DNA of 64,000 bases from Amycolatopsis viridis (GTDB taxonomy: Bacteria; Actinomycetota; Actinomycetes; Mycobacteriales; Pseudonocardiaceae). Positions 41,599 to 50,678 of the stretch are shown here, one piece after another. The translations under genes and the position numbers were made by a program. The notes beneath the pieces were generated by a model. That model saw only the letters and a list, made by a program, of their open reading frames with translations, ran no database searches and was not told the DNA's origin. The first letter of the stretch is position 1. Each line of letters starts with the position of its first letter. Location: contig NZ_JAANOU010000001.1 of assembly GCF_011758765.1 (NCBI RefSeq), positions 5,270,001 through 5,334,000 of the forward strand. Reading direction: 5' to 3'.

Positions 41599-44223
41599 TC
41601 ACGTGAGCAGGGTCAGGACGGTCTCCATCTTCCGTCCCACTGACCGGGCCGTCCGGGCCTGCAGCCAGGCTTCCAGCCGGTCCTCGGCCAGTGGGCGGGA
41701 GATGAGGTAGCCCTGGGCCACGTCACACCCCATCGCCTCCAGCTGGTCCCGCGCGACGTCCTCCTCGACGCCCTCCGCGACCACCGCGAGGCCCAGCGAG
41801 TGACCCAGCTCGACGATCGAGCGCACGACCGCCAGGTCGCCCAGATCCGTGCCCATGCCGAGGACGAAGCTCTTGTCGATCTTGACCTCGTCCACCGGCA
41901 GCTGCCGCAGGTACGCCAGCGACGAATAGCCGGTGCCGAAGTCGTCGACCGCGAGCACGATGCCGAGGCCGTGCAGCTCACGCAGGATCGGCAGCGCCTT
42001 CTGCGGATCGGCCATGACACCGGACTCGGTCAGCTCGAACGTGAGCAGCTCCGGCGGCACGTCGAACCTGCGCAGCGCCTGCACGACCTTGGCCGGGAAC
42101 TCCTCGTCGGCCAGGTTGCGCACGGACAGGTTGACCGCCACCGAGATCCGCAGCCCCTCGTCCATCCATTTGCGCACCCGGATCAGCGACTGCTCCAAGA
42201 CGAAACCGGTCAGCACGCCGACCAGCCCGGCCGCCTCGACGGCGGGCACGAACTCGTCCGGGTCGAGCCGGCCGAACTCGGGGTGCTGCCAGCGCACCAG
42301 CGCCTCCACGCCGAGGACCTGCTTGCTCGGCAGCGACACCTTCGGCTGGTAGTGGACGCTGACCTGACCCTCCTCGATGGCCTGCCGGAACTGGGTGACC
42401 ATCTGGAACCGGCGCAGGAAGATCTGTCCCATGCTGGGCACGTACCCGCGGACCTCCTCGCCGCCGCGGGTGGCGCGGACGGCGACGTCGGCCCGCTGGA
42501 GCAGGGCGTCCACGTCGCCAGGATCGACGGTGTCGTCGTCCGCGATGGCCGCGTAGCCGACCATCGCGTTCGCCTCGACGGTGAGCCGGTCGACCGGGTA
42601 GGGCACGGACAGCTGGGCGCGCAGCCGGCCGGCCGCGTCGTGCACGGCCTGCCCGCGCACGCCGGTGAGCAGCGCGGCGAAGGACGCGCCCTCCAGCCGG
42701 GCCAGCGGCACGTCCGGGCCGAGGGCGCCCCGCAGGCGGCGTCCGGCGGCCATCACCATGCGGTCGGCCCAGGCGTAGCCGAGGGCGTCGCTGACCGCGG
42801 AGAACACGTCCAGGTCGATGCGCAGCACCGCGGCGTCGGCGGAGCCGGCGTGCTCGGCCAGCGGTTCGCGGGCGACCTGCCGGAAACCGGGCCGGTTGAG
42901 CAGCCCGGTGAGCGGGTCGTGGTAGGCGTCGTGGCGCAGGGTGGCGAGCAGGCGGCGGTTGTCCAGCGCGGTCGCCAGGTGGCTGGCCATGGTGCCGAGC
43001 AGCTGGATGTCGTACTTGCCGAAGCCCCGCCAGCGGGACAGGCGGTCGTGCGCCTCGACCACGCCGAGCAGCTGGTTCGCGGTGCGCAGGGGCACCACCA
43101 GCGCTTCCTGCGCACCGCGGGCGATCAGCCCGCCGGCGATGTCGCCGTTCGCCTCGGTGACGCGGAAGTGCCGCACGTGCGACCCGGGCAACCGCAGCAT
43201 CGGGTCGTCGGCGGGTGGCTCAACCGAGGGCATCGGCTCCCCCGCGACGACGGTCCGCATGTCCGCGGTCGGTTCGAGCCGCAACCGCAGCACCACGCGG
43301 CCGGCGGAGAGCTGGTCCTTGATGCGTTCGGCGATGGTCTGCCACTCGCTGACGTTGACGCCCGCCGCTAGGTCGTCGGCGCCGCTGGCCGGGCGGGCGG
43401 CGGCCTGCTGGCCGGACCGGGCGACCATCAGGCTCACGTCGGAGAGCGCTTCCATGTCCCGCTGCTCGCGAAGCAGGTCGGAGTAGGCCCAGTAGAGCGC
43501 GGACAGCCCCGCGAACACGGCGAGCACCAGCGGCCAGGCGTTGGCGGTGCCTTCGATCACCAGGTAGCCGCTCAGGCCGACCGAGGCGTTGACGAACCCG
43601 ACGACCAGGATGCGGCCGGTGAGCCGCAGCGCCGTACCGATCCGCATGCGGCGGCGCAGCACCCGGACGGCGGCCAGCGCCAGCAGGGTGCTGGTCAGCG
43701 GCGCGGTCAGGGTGCCGGCGAGCGCCGCCGGCCAGCTCATCCCGGTGGTGCCCGCGATCAGCTGGACCAGGCCGGCCACGGCGAACGCGCTGGTGATCTC
43801 CAGCAGGAACGCGCCGGCGTTGTAGAGCACGCGCCCGGAGACCCGGCGGACCACGAGCGTGCTGATGCCCGCCACCAGGTGCGCGGCGAGCACGACCTCG
43901 AACGGCGCCACGAAGAAGCCGATGACCAGCGGGATCTCGGTGAAGGAAATGGTCCAGGAGATGCCCGACCGGACGTCGACGTTGATGCCCAGTTGCTCGG
44001 CGAGCAGGAAGGACAGGGCCAGCACCGGACCGATCCACCACAGTTCTGCCGAGCCGTGGAACGGCAGCCACAGTGCGACGGCCGCCGCGGCGAGCACACC
44101 GACGGAGAAGACGGTCAACGTGTAAATCCGGAAGCGGCGCTCGTCCGCCCGCGCCTCGGCACCACCAGAATTGGCGGCTGCCGCCGGGATGGGGCCGTCC
44201 GGCCTGCCATCGGAGTCCGGCAT
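41599..44223 (-). CDS. Membrane GGDEF/EAL protein with degenerate GGDEF motif (likely c-di-GMP phosphodiesterase)
   Basis: 874 residues from ATG 44223, with AAGGAGG five bases upstream. Six to eight membrane helices (about 30-250) are followed by a GAF-like domain (about 260-430) and then a GGDEF domain whose active loop reads EGASF (E511-F515) instead of GGDEF, so cyclase activity is unlikely. The EAL domain is intact: EALVRW starting at E640, NLSVRN, ELTESG and DDFGTGYSSL are all present, which predicts c-di-GMP hydrolysis. The GGDEF-like domain may sense GTP. It is transcribed divergently from lon. Confidence 0.9.
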   Translation of the reverse strand: MPDSDGRPDGPIPAAAANSGGAEARADERRFRIYTLTVFSVGVLAAAAVALWLPFHGSAELWWIGPVLALSFLLAEQLGINVDVRSGISWTISFTEIPLVIGFFVAPFEVVLAAHLVAGISTLVVRRVSGRVLYNAGAFLLEITSAFAVAGLVQLIAGTTGMSWPAALAGTLTAPLTSTLLALAAVRVLRRRMRIGTALRLTGRILVVGFVNASVGLSGYLVIEGTANAWPLVLAVFAGLSALYWAYSDLLREQRDMEALSDVSLMVARSGQQAAARPASGADDLAAGVNVSEWQTIAERIKDQLSAGRVVLRLRLEPTADMRTVVAGEPMPSVEPPADDPMLRLPGSHVRHFRVTEANGDIAGGLIARGAQEALVVPLRTANQLLGVVEAHDRLSRWRGFGKYDIQLLGTMASHLATALDNRRLLATLRHDAYHDPLTGLLNRPGFRQVAREPLAEHAGSADAAVLRIDLDVFSAVSDALGYAWADRMVMAAGRRLRGALGPDVPLARLEGASFAALLTGVRGQAVHDAAGRLRAQLSVPYPVDRLTVEANAMVGYAAIADDDTVDPGDVDALLQRADVAVRATRGGEEVRGYVPSMGQIFLRRFQMVTQFRQAIEEGQVSVHYQPKVSLPSKQVLGVEALVRWQHPEFGRLDPDEFVPAVEAAGLVGVLTGFVLEQSLIRVRKWMDEGLRISVAVNLSVRNLADEEFPAKVVQALRRFDVPPELLTFELTESGVMADPQKALPILRELHGLGIVLAVDDFGTGYSSLAYLRQLPVDEVKIDKSFVLGMGTDLGDLAVVRSIVELGHSLGLAVVAEGVEEDVARDQLEAMGCDVAQGYLISRPLAEDRLEAWLQARTARSVGRKMETVLTLLT

Positions 44224-44633
44224 GCAACCTCCTTCCACCCACTCGCCCCAGTGCGCCCGCCGGTACCCATCGCACCCGGGACCGGGATCCCGGTGCGAAT
44301 GAGGGGATCACTGTACCCCGGAGGGCTTACTCGAGCCTCTTTCCGGCCACGATGAGATCAGCTCATGGTTAACAGCGTGCCAACGGCGGTGACCAGCGGA
44401 GACTTCCGGGTGACGGCAGCATTTCGCCGGTCGCTCCGGGTAGCCACCGGGCCGCTCTATTCGCCCTCATGATGACGGTGCGTAATTGCCCGAGCCGCAT
44501 CGAGAAAACGTTCGCGCAATGCGACGAGACTCTCACCCATCGGAACCAGGACGGCCACCACCGCCCCGGTTTATTCCCGATTGCCGTCCGCTGCAAGCGA
44601 ACTACCTGCGGAAACAAACCAGCCCCCGAAAAA
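44224..44633. other. Divergent intergenic region between the EAL protein and lon
   Basis: About 410 bases, noticeably richer in A/T than its surroundings near 44460-44640. Apart from the HspR-type repeat at its right end, I found no gene, tRNA or convincing -35/-10 pair. Confidence 0.5.
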
Positions 44634-44654
44634 GTTGAGCTAGTCAGACTCAAC
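44634..44654 (+). promoter_or_regulatory. HspR-type inverted repeat (HAIR) upstream of lon
   Basis: GTTGAGC, seven bases, ACTCAAC. This fits the HspR operator pattern CTTGAGT-N7-ACTCAAG, with 6-bp perfectly complementary arms (GTTGAG/CTCAAC), and ends 17 bases before the lon start codon. HspR is known to control lon in Streptomyces. Confidence 0.65.
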
Positions 44655-44671
44655 CAGGTAGGGAGCAAACG

Positions 44672-47083
44672 ATGACCGAAACCAGGCTCCTCCCCGTGCT
44701 GCCCCTCGACGGCGACGTGGTGCTGCCCGGCATGATCGTCCCGCTCGAGCTGGACGGCGACTCCGGCGCCGAGACCCGCGCGGCGGTCGACTCCGCACAG
44801 GCGAAGACACCGGGCACATCGTCGTTCCCGGGCATCCGCTCGCTCCCGGCCGCGCAGGCCGAGGTCCTGATCGTCCCGCGGGTCGACGGGGAGTACGCCG
44901 AGCTGGGCGCCGTCGCGACCATCGAGCGCGTCGGCCGCGTCCCCGGCGGCAAGGCCGCCGTCCTGCTGCGCGCCACGCGGCGTGCCCAGGTCGGCGAGAC
45001 CGGCGACGGCCCCGGTGCCGCGCGCTGGGTGTACGCCGAGCCGGTGACCGAGCTCGCCGGCGAGCGCGCCCACGCACTGGCGGCCGAGTACAAGACCGTC
45101 GTGATCTCGATCCTCCAGCAACGCGGCGGCTGGCAGATGATCGACGCCGTGCAGCAGCTCGAGGACCCGTCGGCGATCGCCGACCTCGCCGGGAACTCGC
45201 CGTTCCTGAGCACCGGGCAGAAGCTGGAGCTGCTGAGCACGCTGGACGTCGCGGCGCGGCTGGCGAAAGCACTGGAGTGGAGCCGGGAGTACCTGGCCGA
45301 GCTCGAGGTCACCGACACCATCCGCAAGGACGTCGCCGAAGGCATGGAGAAGCAGCAGAAGGAGTTCCTGCTGCGCCGTCAGCTGGAAGCGATCCGCAAG
45401 GAACTGGGCGAGCTGGACGGCACCGCCGACTCCGACGACTACCGCGCCCGCGTGGAGAAGGCCGACCTGCCGGAGCACGTCCGCACGGCCGCGCTCGCCG
45501 AGGTGGACAAGCTGGAGCGCACCTCCGACGCCTCGCCGGAAGGCGGCTGGATCCGCACCTGGCTCGACACGGTGCTCGAACTGCCGTGGCAGACCCGCAC
45601 CGCCGACGTGCACGACATCGCGGCGGCACGGGCCGTGCTCGACGCCGACCACGCCGGCCTGGACGATGTGAAGGAACGCATCATCGAATACCTGGCCGTG
45701 CGGGCCCGCCGCGCGGACGCGGGCAAGGGCCAGGTCGGCGGACGCCACTCCGGCGCGGTGCTGGCGCTGGTCGGCCCGCCGGGTGTGGGCAAGACCTCGC
45801 TCGGCGAATCGGTCGCGAAGGCGATGGGGCGCAGGTTCGTCCGCGTCGCGCTCGGCGGTGTCCGGGACGAGGCGGAGATCCGCGGTCACCGGCGCACCTA
45901 CGTCGGCGCCCTGCCCGGCCGCATCGTCCGGGCGATCAAGGAGGCCGGCTCGATGAACCCGGTGGTCCTGCTCGACGAGGTGGACAAGGTGGGCGCCGAC
46001 TACCGCGGCGACCCGACCGCGGCGCTGCTGGAGGTGCTCGACCCCGAGCAGAACCACACGTTCCGCGACCACTACCTCGAGGTCGAGCTGGACCTGTCCG
46101 ACGTGGTGTTCCTCGCCACCGCCAACGCCCTGGAGACCATCCCCGGCCCGCTGCTGGACCGGATGGAACTGGTCACGCTGGACGGCTACACCGAGCACGA
46201 GAAGGTCGTCATCGGCCGCGACCACCTGCTGCCGCGGGAGCTGGAGCGGGCCGGGCTGGGCCGCGACGACGTGCGGTTCACCGACGCGGCACTGGGCCGG
46301 ATCGCCGCCGAGTACACCCGCGAAGCCGGCGTGCGTGACGCGAACCGGACGATCGCGAAGGTACTGCGCAAGATCGCCACCCGCGTCGCGCTCGACGAGG
46401 CGGCGCTGCCGGTGACGGTCGACGCGACGGACCTGGAGAGCTACCTCGGCCGCCCGCGGCACCTGCCGGAGTCGGCGCTGCCCGCGTCGACCCAGCGGAC
46501 CGCGATCCCCGGCGTCGCCACCGGCCTGGCCGTGACCGGTGCAGGCGGTGACGTCCTCTACATCGAGGCGTCGCTGGCCGATCCCGAATCGGGCAGCTCC
46601 GGGCTCACCCTCACCGGTCAGCTGGGTGAGGTGATGAAGGAGTCGGTGCAGATCGCGCTGTCCTACCTGCGCTCGCACGGCGCCGAGCTGGAACTGCCGG
46701 TCGCCGATCTGAAGGACCGGGGCGTGCACGTCCACGTCCCGGCGGGCGCGGTGCCCAAGGACGGCCCGTCCGCCGGCATCACGATGACCACCGCGCTGGC
46801 GTCGCTGCTGTCCGGCCGGGTAGTGCGGGCCGACGTGGCGATGACCGGTGAGGTGTCGCTGACCGGCCGCGTGCTGCCGATCGGCGGGGTCAAGCAGAAG
46901 CTGCTCGCCGCCCACCGGGCCGGGATGAAGACGGTGATCATCCCGCAGCGCAACGAGCCGGACCTGGACGACGTCCCCGCGGACGTGCTGGCCCAGCTCG
47001 ACGTGCACCCGGTGTCCAACGTCCGCGAGGTGCTCGACCTGGCGCTGGCGCCGGCCACCACCCCGGTGGCCCAGGCCGCCTGA
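44672..47083 (+). CDS. lon: ATP-dependent protease Lon
   Basis: 803 residues from ATG 44672 with AGGGAG upstream. N-terminal substrate-binding LON domain (1-200), coiled linker, AAA+ domain (Walker A GPPGVGKT, Walker B VVLLDEVDK), and a C-terminal serine protease domain with Ser700 in PKDGPSAG and Lys743 in GGVKQK as the catalytic dyad. It degrades misfolded and regulatory proteins in the cytosol. The operator just upstream suggests heat-shock repression by HspR. Confidence 0.96.
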   Translation: MTETRLLPVLPLDGDVVLPGMIVPLELDGDSGAETRAAVDSAQAKTPGTSSFPGIRSLPAAQAEVLIVPRVDGEYAELGAVATIERVGRVPGGKAAVLLRATRRAQVGETGDGPGAARWVYAEPVTELAGERAHALAAEYKTVVISILQQRGGWQMIDAVQQLEDPSAIADLAGNSPFLSTGQKLELLSTLDVAARLAKALEWSREYLAELEVTDTIRKDVAEGMEKQQKEFLLRRQLEAIRKELGELDGTADSDDYRARVEKADLPEHVRTAALAEVDKLERTSDASPEGGWIRTWLDTVLELPWQTRTADVHDIAAARAVLDADHAGLDDVKERIIEYLAVRARRADAGKGQVGGRHSGAVLALVGPPGVGKTSLGESVAKAMGRRFVRVALGGVRDEAEIRGHRRTYVGALPGRIVRAIKEAGSMNPVVLLDEVDKVGADYRGDPTAALLEVLDPEQNHTFRDHYLEVELDLSDVVFLATANALETIPGPLLDRMELVTLDGYTEHEKVVIGRDHLLPRELERAGLGRDDVRFTDAALGRIAAEYTREAGVRDANRTIAKVLRKIATRVALDEAALPVTVDATDLESYLGRPRHLPESALPASTQRTAIPGVATGLAVTGAGGDVLYIEASLADPESGSSGLTLTGQLGEVMKESVQIALSYLRSHGAELELPVADLKDRGVHVHVPAGAVPKDGPSAGITMTTALASLLSGRVVRADVAMTGEVSLTGRVLPIGGVKQKLLAAHRAGMKTVIIPQRNEPDLDDVPADVLAQLDVHPVSNVREVLDLALAPATTPVAQAA

Positions 47084-47093
47084 CGCCCTGCGA

Positions 47094-47129
47094 AGGGGCC
47101 GCCCTCCATCCCCCGGGAGGGCGGCCTCT
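47094..47129. terminator. Bidirectional terminator between lon and dedA
   Basis: An 11-bp perfect stem (GGCCGCCCTCC, arms 47097-47107 and 47116-47126), extended to 14 pairs with one wobble, between the convergent stops of lon and the DedA gene. Confidence 0.85.
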
Positions 47130-47131
47130 GG

Positions 47132-47698
47132 TCACGCGCGGGCGCGTTCGCGCAGGCGCGTGATGACGAACACCGCGAGCGCGATCGCGACAGCGCCGAG
47201 CACCAGGTACTGGAAGATCTCCGCGTAGTCGTTGACGACCTGCCATTTCACGCCGAGCAGGTAACCGGCGGCGACGAAGACCGTGTTCCAGATCAGGCTG
47301 CTGAAGATCGGCACGATCCGGCCGAAGAACACGGCCTTGGTGCCGTGCCGGGCGAACCACGCCTCGGTCCGGTCGAAGTCGGCCGCCTTGACCAGCGGGA
47401 TGCGCACCATCAGCGCGCGCGTGCGGTCCCGGCCGAGCAGGGCACCGACCCAGTACACGATGACGGCACCGGCGACGGAGCCGAGCGTGGTCCAGGCCAG
47501 CGCCGCCGGCAGGCTGAAGGTGCCCTGGCTCGCGGAGAACCCGGCGAGCGGCAGCACGAGCTCGCTGGGAATGGGCGGGAACAGGTTGTCCAGGCCGACG
47601 ATGACGGCGGCTCCGGGGCCGCCGAGGGAGTCCATGAGACCGACGGCCCAGCCGGCGAGTCCCCCGAGCGGTTCGGTCTGTGCGAGGGTGAGATCCAT
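47132..47698 (-). CDS. DedA-family membrane protein with an internal deletion
   Basis: 188 residues from ATG 47698; the upstream frame has no binding site. The N-terminal half is normal for DedA/SNARE-associated membrane proteins (FPPIPSELVLPLAGF, then GRIVPIF). After GRIVPIF the family normally continues with about 25 residues including the conserved Arg and the PAG-x-M motif. Here it jumps directly to SLIWNTVFVAAGYLLG, in frame. DedA proteins are flippases or transporters for membrane lipid carriers; loss of this motif probably inactivates the protein. Confidence 0.85.
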   Translation of the reverse strand: MDLTLAQTEPLGGLAGWAVGLMDSLGGPGAAVIVGLDNLFPPIPSELVLPLAGFSASQGTFSLPAALAWTTLGSVAGAVIVYWVGALLGRDRTRALMVRIPLVKAADFDRTEAWFARHGTKAVFFGRIVPIFSSLIWNTVFVAAGYLLGVKWQVVNDYAEIFQYLVLGAVAIALAVFVITRLRERARA

Positions 47699-47806
47699 GC
47701 CGCCGACGCTAGGAATCCGCGGCCGTGGGGACCATGCGGTGCAGCGCCCGATCATCCTGTGGAAAACCGCAGTTCCCCCGCCGCGGACCGCCGCTAGCCT
47801 CGACTC

Positions 47807-48955
47807 ATGACCACAGTGGACCTGCGTCGCCCGCTGCGCGTCACCGCGGGACTGGCGCTCGGCGGGCTGAGCGCGTTCGCCGAGGTGGTCTTCGTCGTGG
47901 CCGCCACACTCGCGCTCGCGATACCCCCGGCACGTCCGGCGGTGTTCGCCGCCGCGCGGTGGTTCGCCGAGCGGGAGCGGTCCCGGCTGTGGCGTCACCT
48001 GGGCCAGGCGACCCCGGACGACTACCGGGCCGGCCGGGCGCTGCGGTACCTGGCGGCCCGCAGTGTCGTCGGCGGGCTCGGCGCGGGCATCTTCGTGCTG
48101 ATCGCGCTGGGGCTGGTGACCGCCGCGATCATGGGATGGCAGCAGGTCACCGGGCAGCCGCTGGGTGGCGGCGACCCGATTGGCCGGGACCGCGACTGGT
48201 ACGACGCCCCCGGCCTGCTGCTCATCGGCGTGCTACTGCTGTTCCTCGCCGTGCAGGGACTCATCGGCGTCGCCGCGCTGGAGCGCAGGCTGGCACGCCA
48301 CTTTTTCGGCCCCACCAAACAGGAACGGCTGCAGCGCCGCGTCGACGCGCTGACGCACAGCCGGGCCGAAGTCGTTGAAGCGGTCAACGACGAGCGGCGC
48401 CGGATCGAACGCGACCTGCACGACGGGGTGCAGCAACGCATCGTGTCGCTGGGCGTGCTGCTCGGTCGCGCGCGGCGGGCGAGCTCGCCGGAACAGGCGG
48501 CGGCGTTGTTGCGGCAGGCGCACGAGGAAACCCAGCTCACCCTGCAGGAACTGCGGGACGTCGCGTGGCGGGTGTACCCGGTCGCGCTCGACGACGGCGG
48601 TCTGGGTGCTGCGCTGGAAGCACTGGCGGAGCGGTCGAGCGTGCCGGTCGGACTGTCGTACGCGCTGGAGGAGCGGGTGGATCCGGCGACCGAGACGGTC
48701 GCCTACTTCGTGGCCTCGGAGGCGGTGACGAACGCTATCAAGCATTCGGCCGCGAGCCGGATCGAGATCGCGGTGGCTCGGTCGGGCAGGATGCTGACGA
48801 TGACCATCACCGACGACGGCGTGGGTGGCGCCCGCGCGGCCGGGAACGGCCTGTCCGGTTTGGCCCGGCGGGTCGGCGCGGCCGACGGCGCGTTTACAGT
48901 GGACAGTCCGCCGGGCGGGCCGACCGTGGTGCGCGCGGAGCTGCCATGCGGGTGA
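47807..48955 (+). CDS. Sensor histidine kinase (NarL-system, HisKA_3 type)
   Basis: 382 residues from ATG 47807; a TAGCCT box ends six bases upstream, so the transcript is probably leaderless. Three membrane helices (about 13-40, 85-110, 133-157) precede the HisKA_3 dimerisation helix with phospho-acceptor His205 (RIERDLHDGVQQR). The HATPase domain has the N-box ASEAVTNAIKHS and G-boxes DDGVGG and GNGLSGL. No extracellular sensor domain of note, so it may sense membrane state. It overlaps the regulator gene by ten bases. Confidence 0.9.
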   Translation: MTTVDLRRPLRVTAGLALGGLSAFAEVVFVVAATLALAIPPARPAVFAAARWFAERERSRLWRHLGQATPDDYRAGRALRYLAARSVVGGLGAGIFVLIALGLVTAAIMGWQQVTGQPLGGGDPIGRDRDWYDAPGLLLIGVLLLFLAVQGLIGVAALERRLARHFFGPTKQERLQRRVDALTHSRAEVVEAVNDERRRIERDLHDGVQQRIVSLGVLLGRARRASSPEQAAALLRQAHEETQLTLQELRDVAWRVYPVALDDGGLGAALEALAERSSVPVGLSYALEERVDPATETVAYFVASEAVTNAIKHSAASRIEIAVARSGRMLTMTITDDGVGGARAAGNGLSGLARRVGAADGAFTVDSPPGGPTVVRAELPCG

Positions 48956-49530
48956 TCCTGGCCGAGGACTCGACCCTGCTGCGCGAGGGACTGATCCGCC
49001 TGCTCGCCGAGGAGGGGCACGAGGTGCTCGCCGCGGTCGGCGACGCGGCGGCGTTGCTGGCGGAAGTTTCCCGGGTTCGGCCGGACGTGGTGGTGACCGA
49101 CGTCCGGATGCCGCCGAACCACACGGACGAGGGCCTGCGGGCGGCGCTGGAGATCCGGCGGCGGTGGCCCGGAGTGGGTGTGCTGGTGCTGTCCCAGTAC
49201 GTCGAGAAGCGGTTCGCGACCGAACTGATCACGGGCGACGGCGGCCGGGTGGGCTACCTGCTCAAGGACCGGGTCATGCAGGTCGGCGAGTTCCTCGACG
49301 CGTTGGAGCGGGTCGGATCGGGCGGGGCCGCGTTCGACCCGGAGGTCGTCCGCCGGCTGCTGGCCCGCACCACGCACGCCGACCCGCTCGCCACGCTGAC
49401 CCCGCGGGAGGGCGAGGTGCTCGCGAAGATGGCCGAGGGGCACACGAACGCCGGCATCGCGGCCAAGTTGTACGTGTCGCAGTCCGCGGTGGAGAAGCAC
49501 GTGAACGCGATCTTCGACAAGCTGGGTTGA
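48946..49530 (+). CDS. NarL/LuxR-family response regulator, C-terminus cut by a frameshift
   Basis: 194 residues from ATG 48946. Receiver domain with phospho-Asp52 (VVVTDVRMPP), then a LuxR helix-turn-helix (LTPREGEVLAKMAEGHTNAGIAAKLYVSQSAVEKHV). The frame stops with KLG-TGA at 49530. One base later the next frame continues LSHTTGYSRRVLAVLRYLGS to 49589, exactly the expected C-terminal helix. A single missing base near 49525-49527 explains this. The DNA-binding helices are complete, so partial function is possible. Confidence 0.88.
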   Translation: MRVILAEDSTLLREGLIRLLAEEGHEVLAAVGDAAALLAEVSRVRPDVVVTDVRMPPNHTDEGLRAALEIRRRWPGVGVLVLSQYVEKRFATELITGDGGRVGYLLKDRVMQVGEFLDALERVGSGGAAFDPEVVRRLLARTTHADPLATLTPREGEVLAKMAEGHTNAGIAAKLYVSQSAVEKHVNAIFDKLG

Positions 49531-49718
49531 GCCACACGACCGGCTACAGCCGGCGCGTGCTGGCGGTGCTGCGTTACCTGGGCTCCTGACCTGACCGGGT
49601 TTCCGCCACGCCGCGAGTTCCCCATCCAGGTCCGGCGCGCGGGGGCGGTGGGGGCTTCGTGAGCGGTAGTCTTGATCTTGAGTCTGATATGTCCGGATCC
49701 CCCAGGAGGACCCTGCCC

Positions 49719-50678
49719 ATGTTCAAGCGGATGCTCAGCGCGTTCGGCGTCGGTGGACCGTCCGTCGACACGGTGCTCGACGAACCGCACGCGGTGCCCG
49801 GCCAACGGCTCACCGGCCAGGTCCGCATCCAGGGCGGGAGCGCCGACGCAACCATCGACCAGGTCGTCCTGTCCCTGGTCACGCGCGTCGAGATCGAGCA
49901 CGGCGGGCGGGAGTCCGCGGCCACCGGGGAGTTCCACCGCCAGCTCGTCCAGCAGGGCGTGGGCGTCCCGGCGAACCAGCTGGTCACCGTCCCGTTCGAG
50001 CTGCGCCTGCCGTGGGAGACCCCGATCACCGCGGTCGGCGACACGCTCCTGCACGGCATGGCCGTCGGCGTGCGGACCGAGCTGGTGATCGCCGGTGCGC
50101 CGGACAAGGGCGACCTCGACCCGGTCCACGTGCACCCGCTCCCCTCGCAGGACCGGGTCCTGGACGCCTTCGGGCAGCTGGGCTTCCGGTTCCGCAACGC
50201 CGACGTCGAGGCGGGCCGCCTCTACGGCGTGCCGCAGGAGCTGGGCTTCTACCAGGAGATCGAGTTCTTCCCACCGGCTGGGTTCGCCGGCCGGATCAAC
50301 GAGGTCGAGCTGACGTTCGTCGCCGGGCCGCACGACCTCGCCGTCGTCCTCGAGGCCGACCGCCGCGGCCGCTTCATGCAGGCCGGTGGTGACTCGTTCG
50401 GCCGCTTCCAGATGCCGCACCAGGACGCGGAGACCGCCGACTGGGCCGGGCTGATCAACCAGTGGCTCGGCGAGGCCGCGCAGCGTGGCGGGCACTCCGC
50501 CTTCGGCAACCCGGCCTTCGGCGGACACCACGGGGGCTACCCCGGCCAACCCGGTCAGCACGGCCACGGCATGGGCATCGGTGGCATGGTCGCCGGTGCC
50601 GCAGCGGGCGTCGTGGGCGGCATGATCATGGGCGAGCTGATCGAGGAGGCCTTCGACTTCGACGGTGGCGAAGAGTAG
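49719..50678 (+). CDS. Sporulation-control Spo0M-like protein
   Basis: 319 residues from ATG 49719 (MFKRMLSAFGVGGPSVDTVL) with AGGAGG nine bases upstream; an earlier in-frame start at 49659 lacks a site. The arrestin-like Spo0M fold occupies about 1-250 (VPGQRLTGQVRIQGG and VPFELRLPWETPIT strands). The C-terminus is Gly/His-rich (GGHHGGYPGQPGQHGHG) and ends in a hydrophobic helix plus acidic tail. Spo0M proteins influence sporulation and cytoskeleton in Bacillus and are widespread in actinomycetes; the role here is unknown. Confidence 0.88.
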   Translation: MFKRMLSAFGVGGPSVDTVLDEPHAVPGQRLTGQVRIQGGSADATIDQVVLSLVTRVEIEHGGRESAATGEFHRQLVQQGVGVPANQLVTVPFELRLPWETPITAVGDTLLHGMAVGVRTELVIAGAPDKGDLDPVHVHPLPSQDRVLDAFGQLGFRFRNADVEAGRLYGVPQELGFYQEIEFFPPAGFAGRINEVELTFVAGPHDLAVVLEADRRGRFMQAGGDSFGRFQMPHQDAETADWAGLINQWLGEAAQRGGHSAFGNPAFGGHHGGYPGQPGQHGHGMGIGGMVAGAAAGVVGGMIMGELIEEAFDFDGGEE

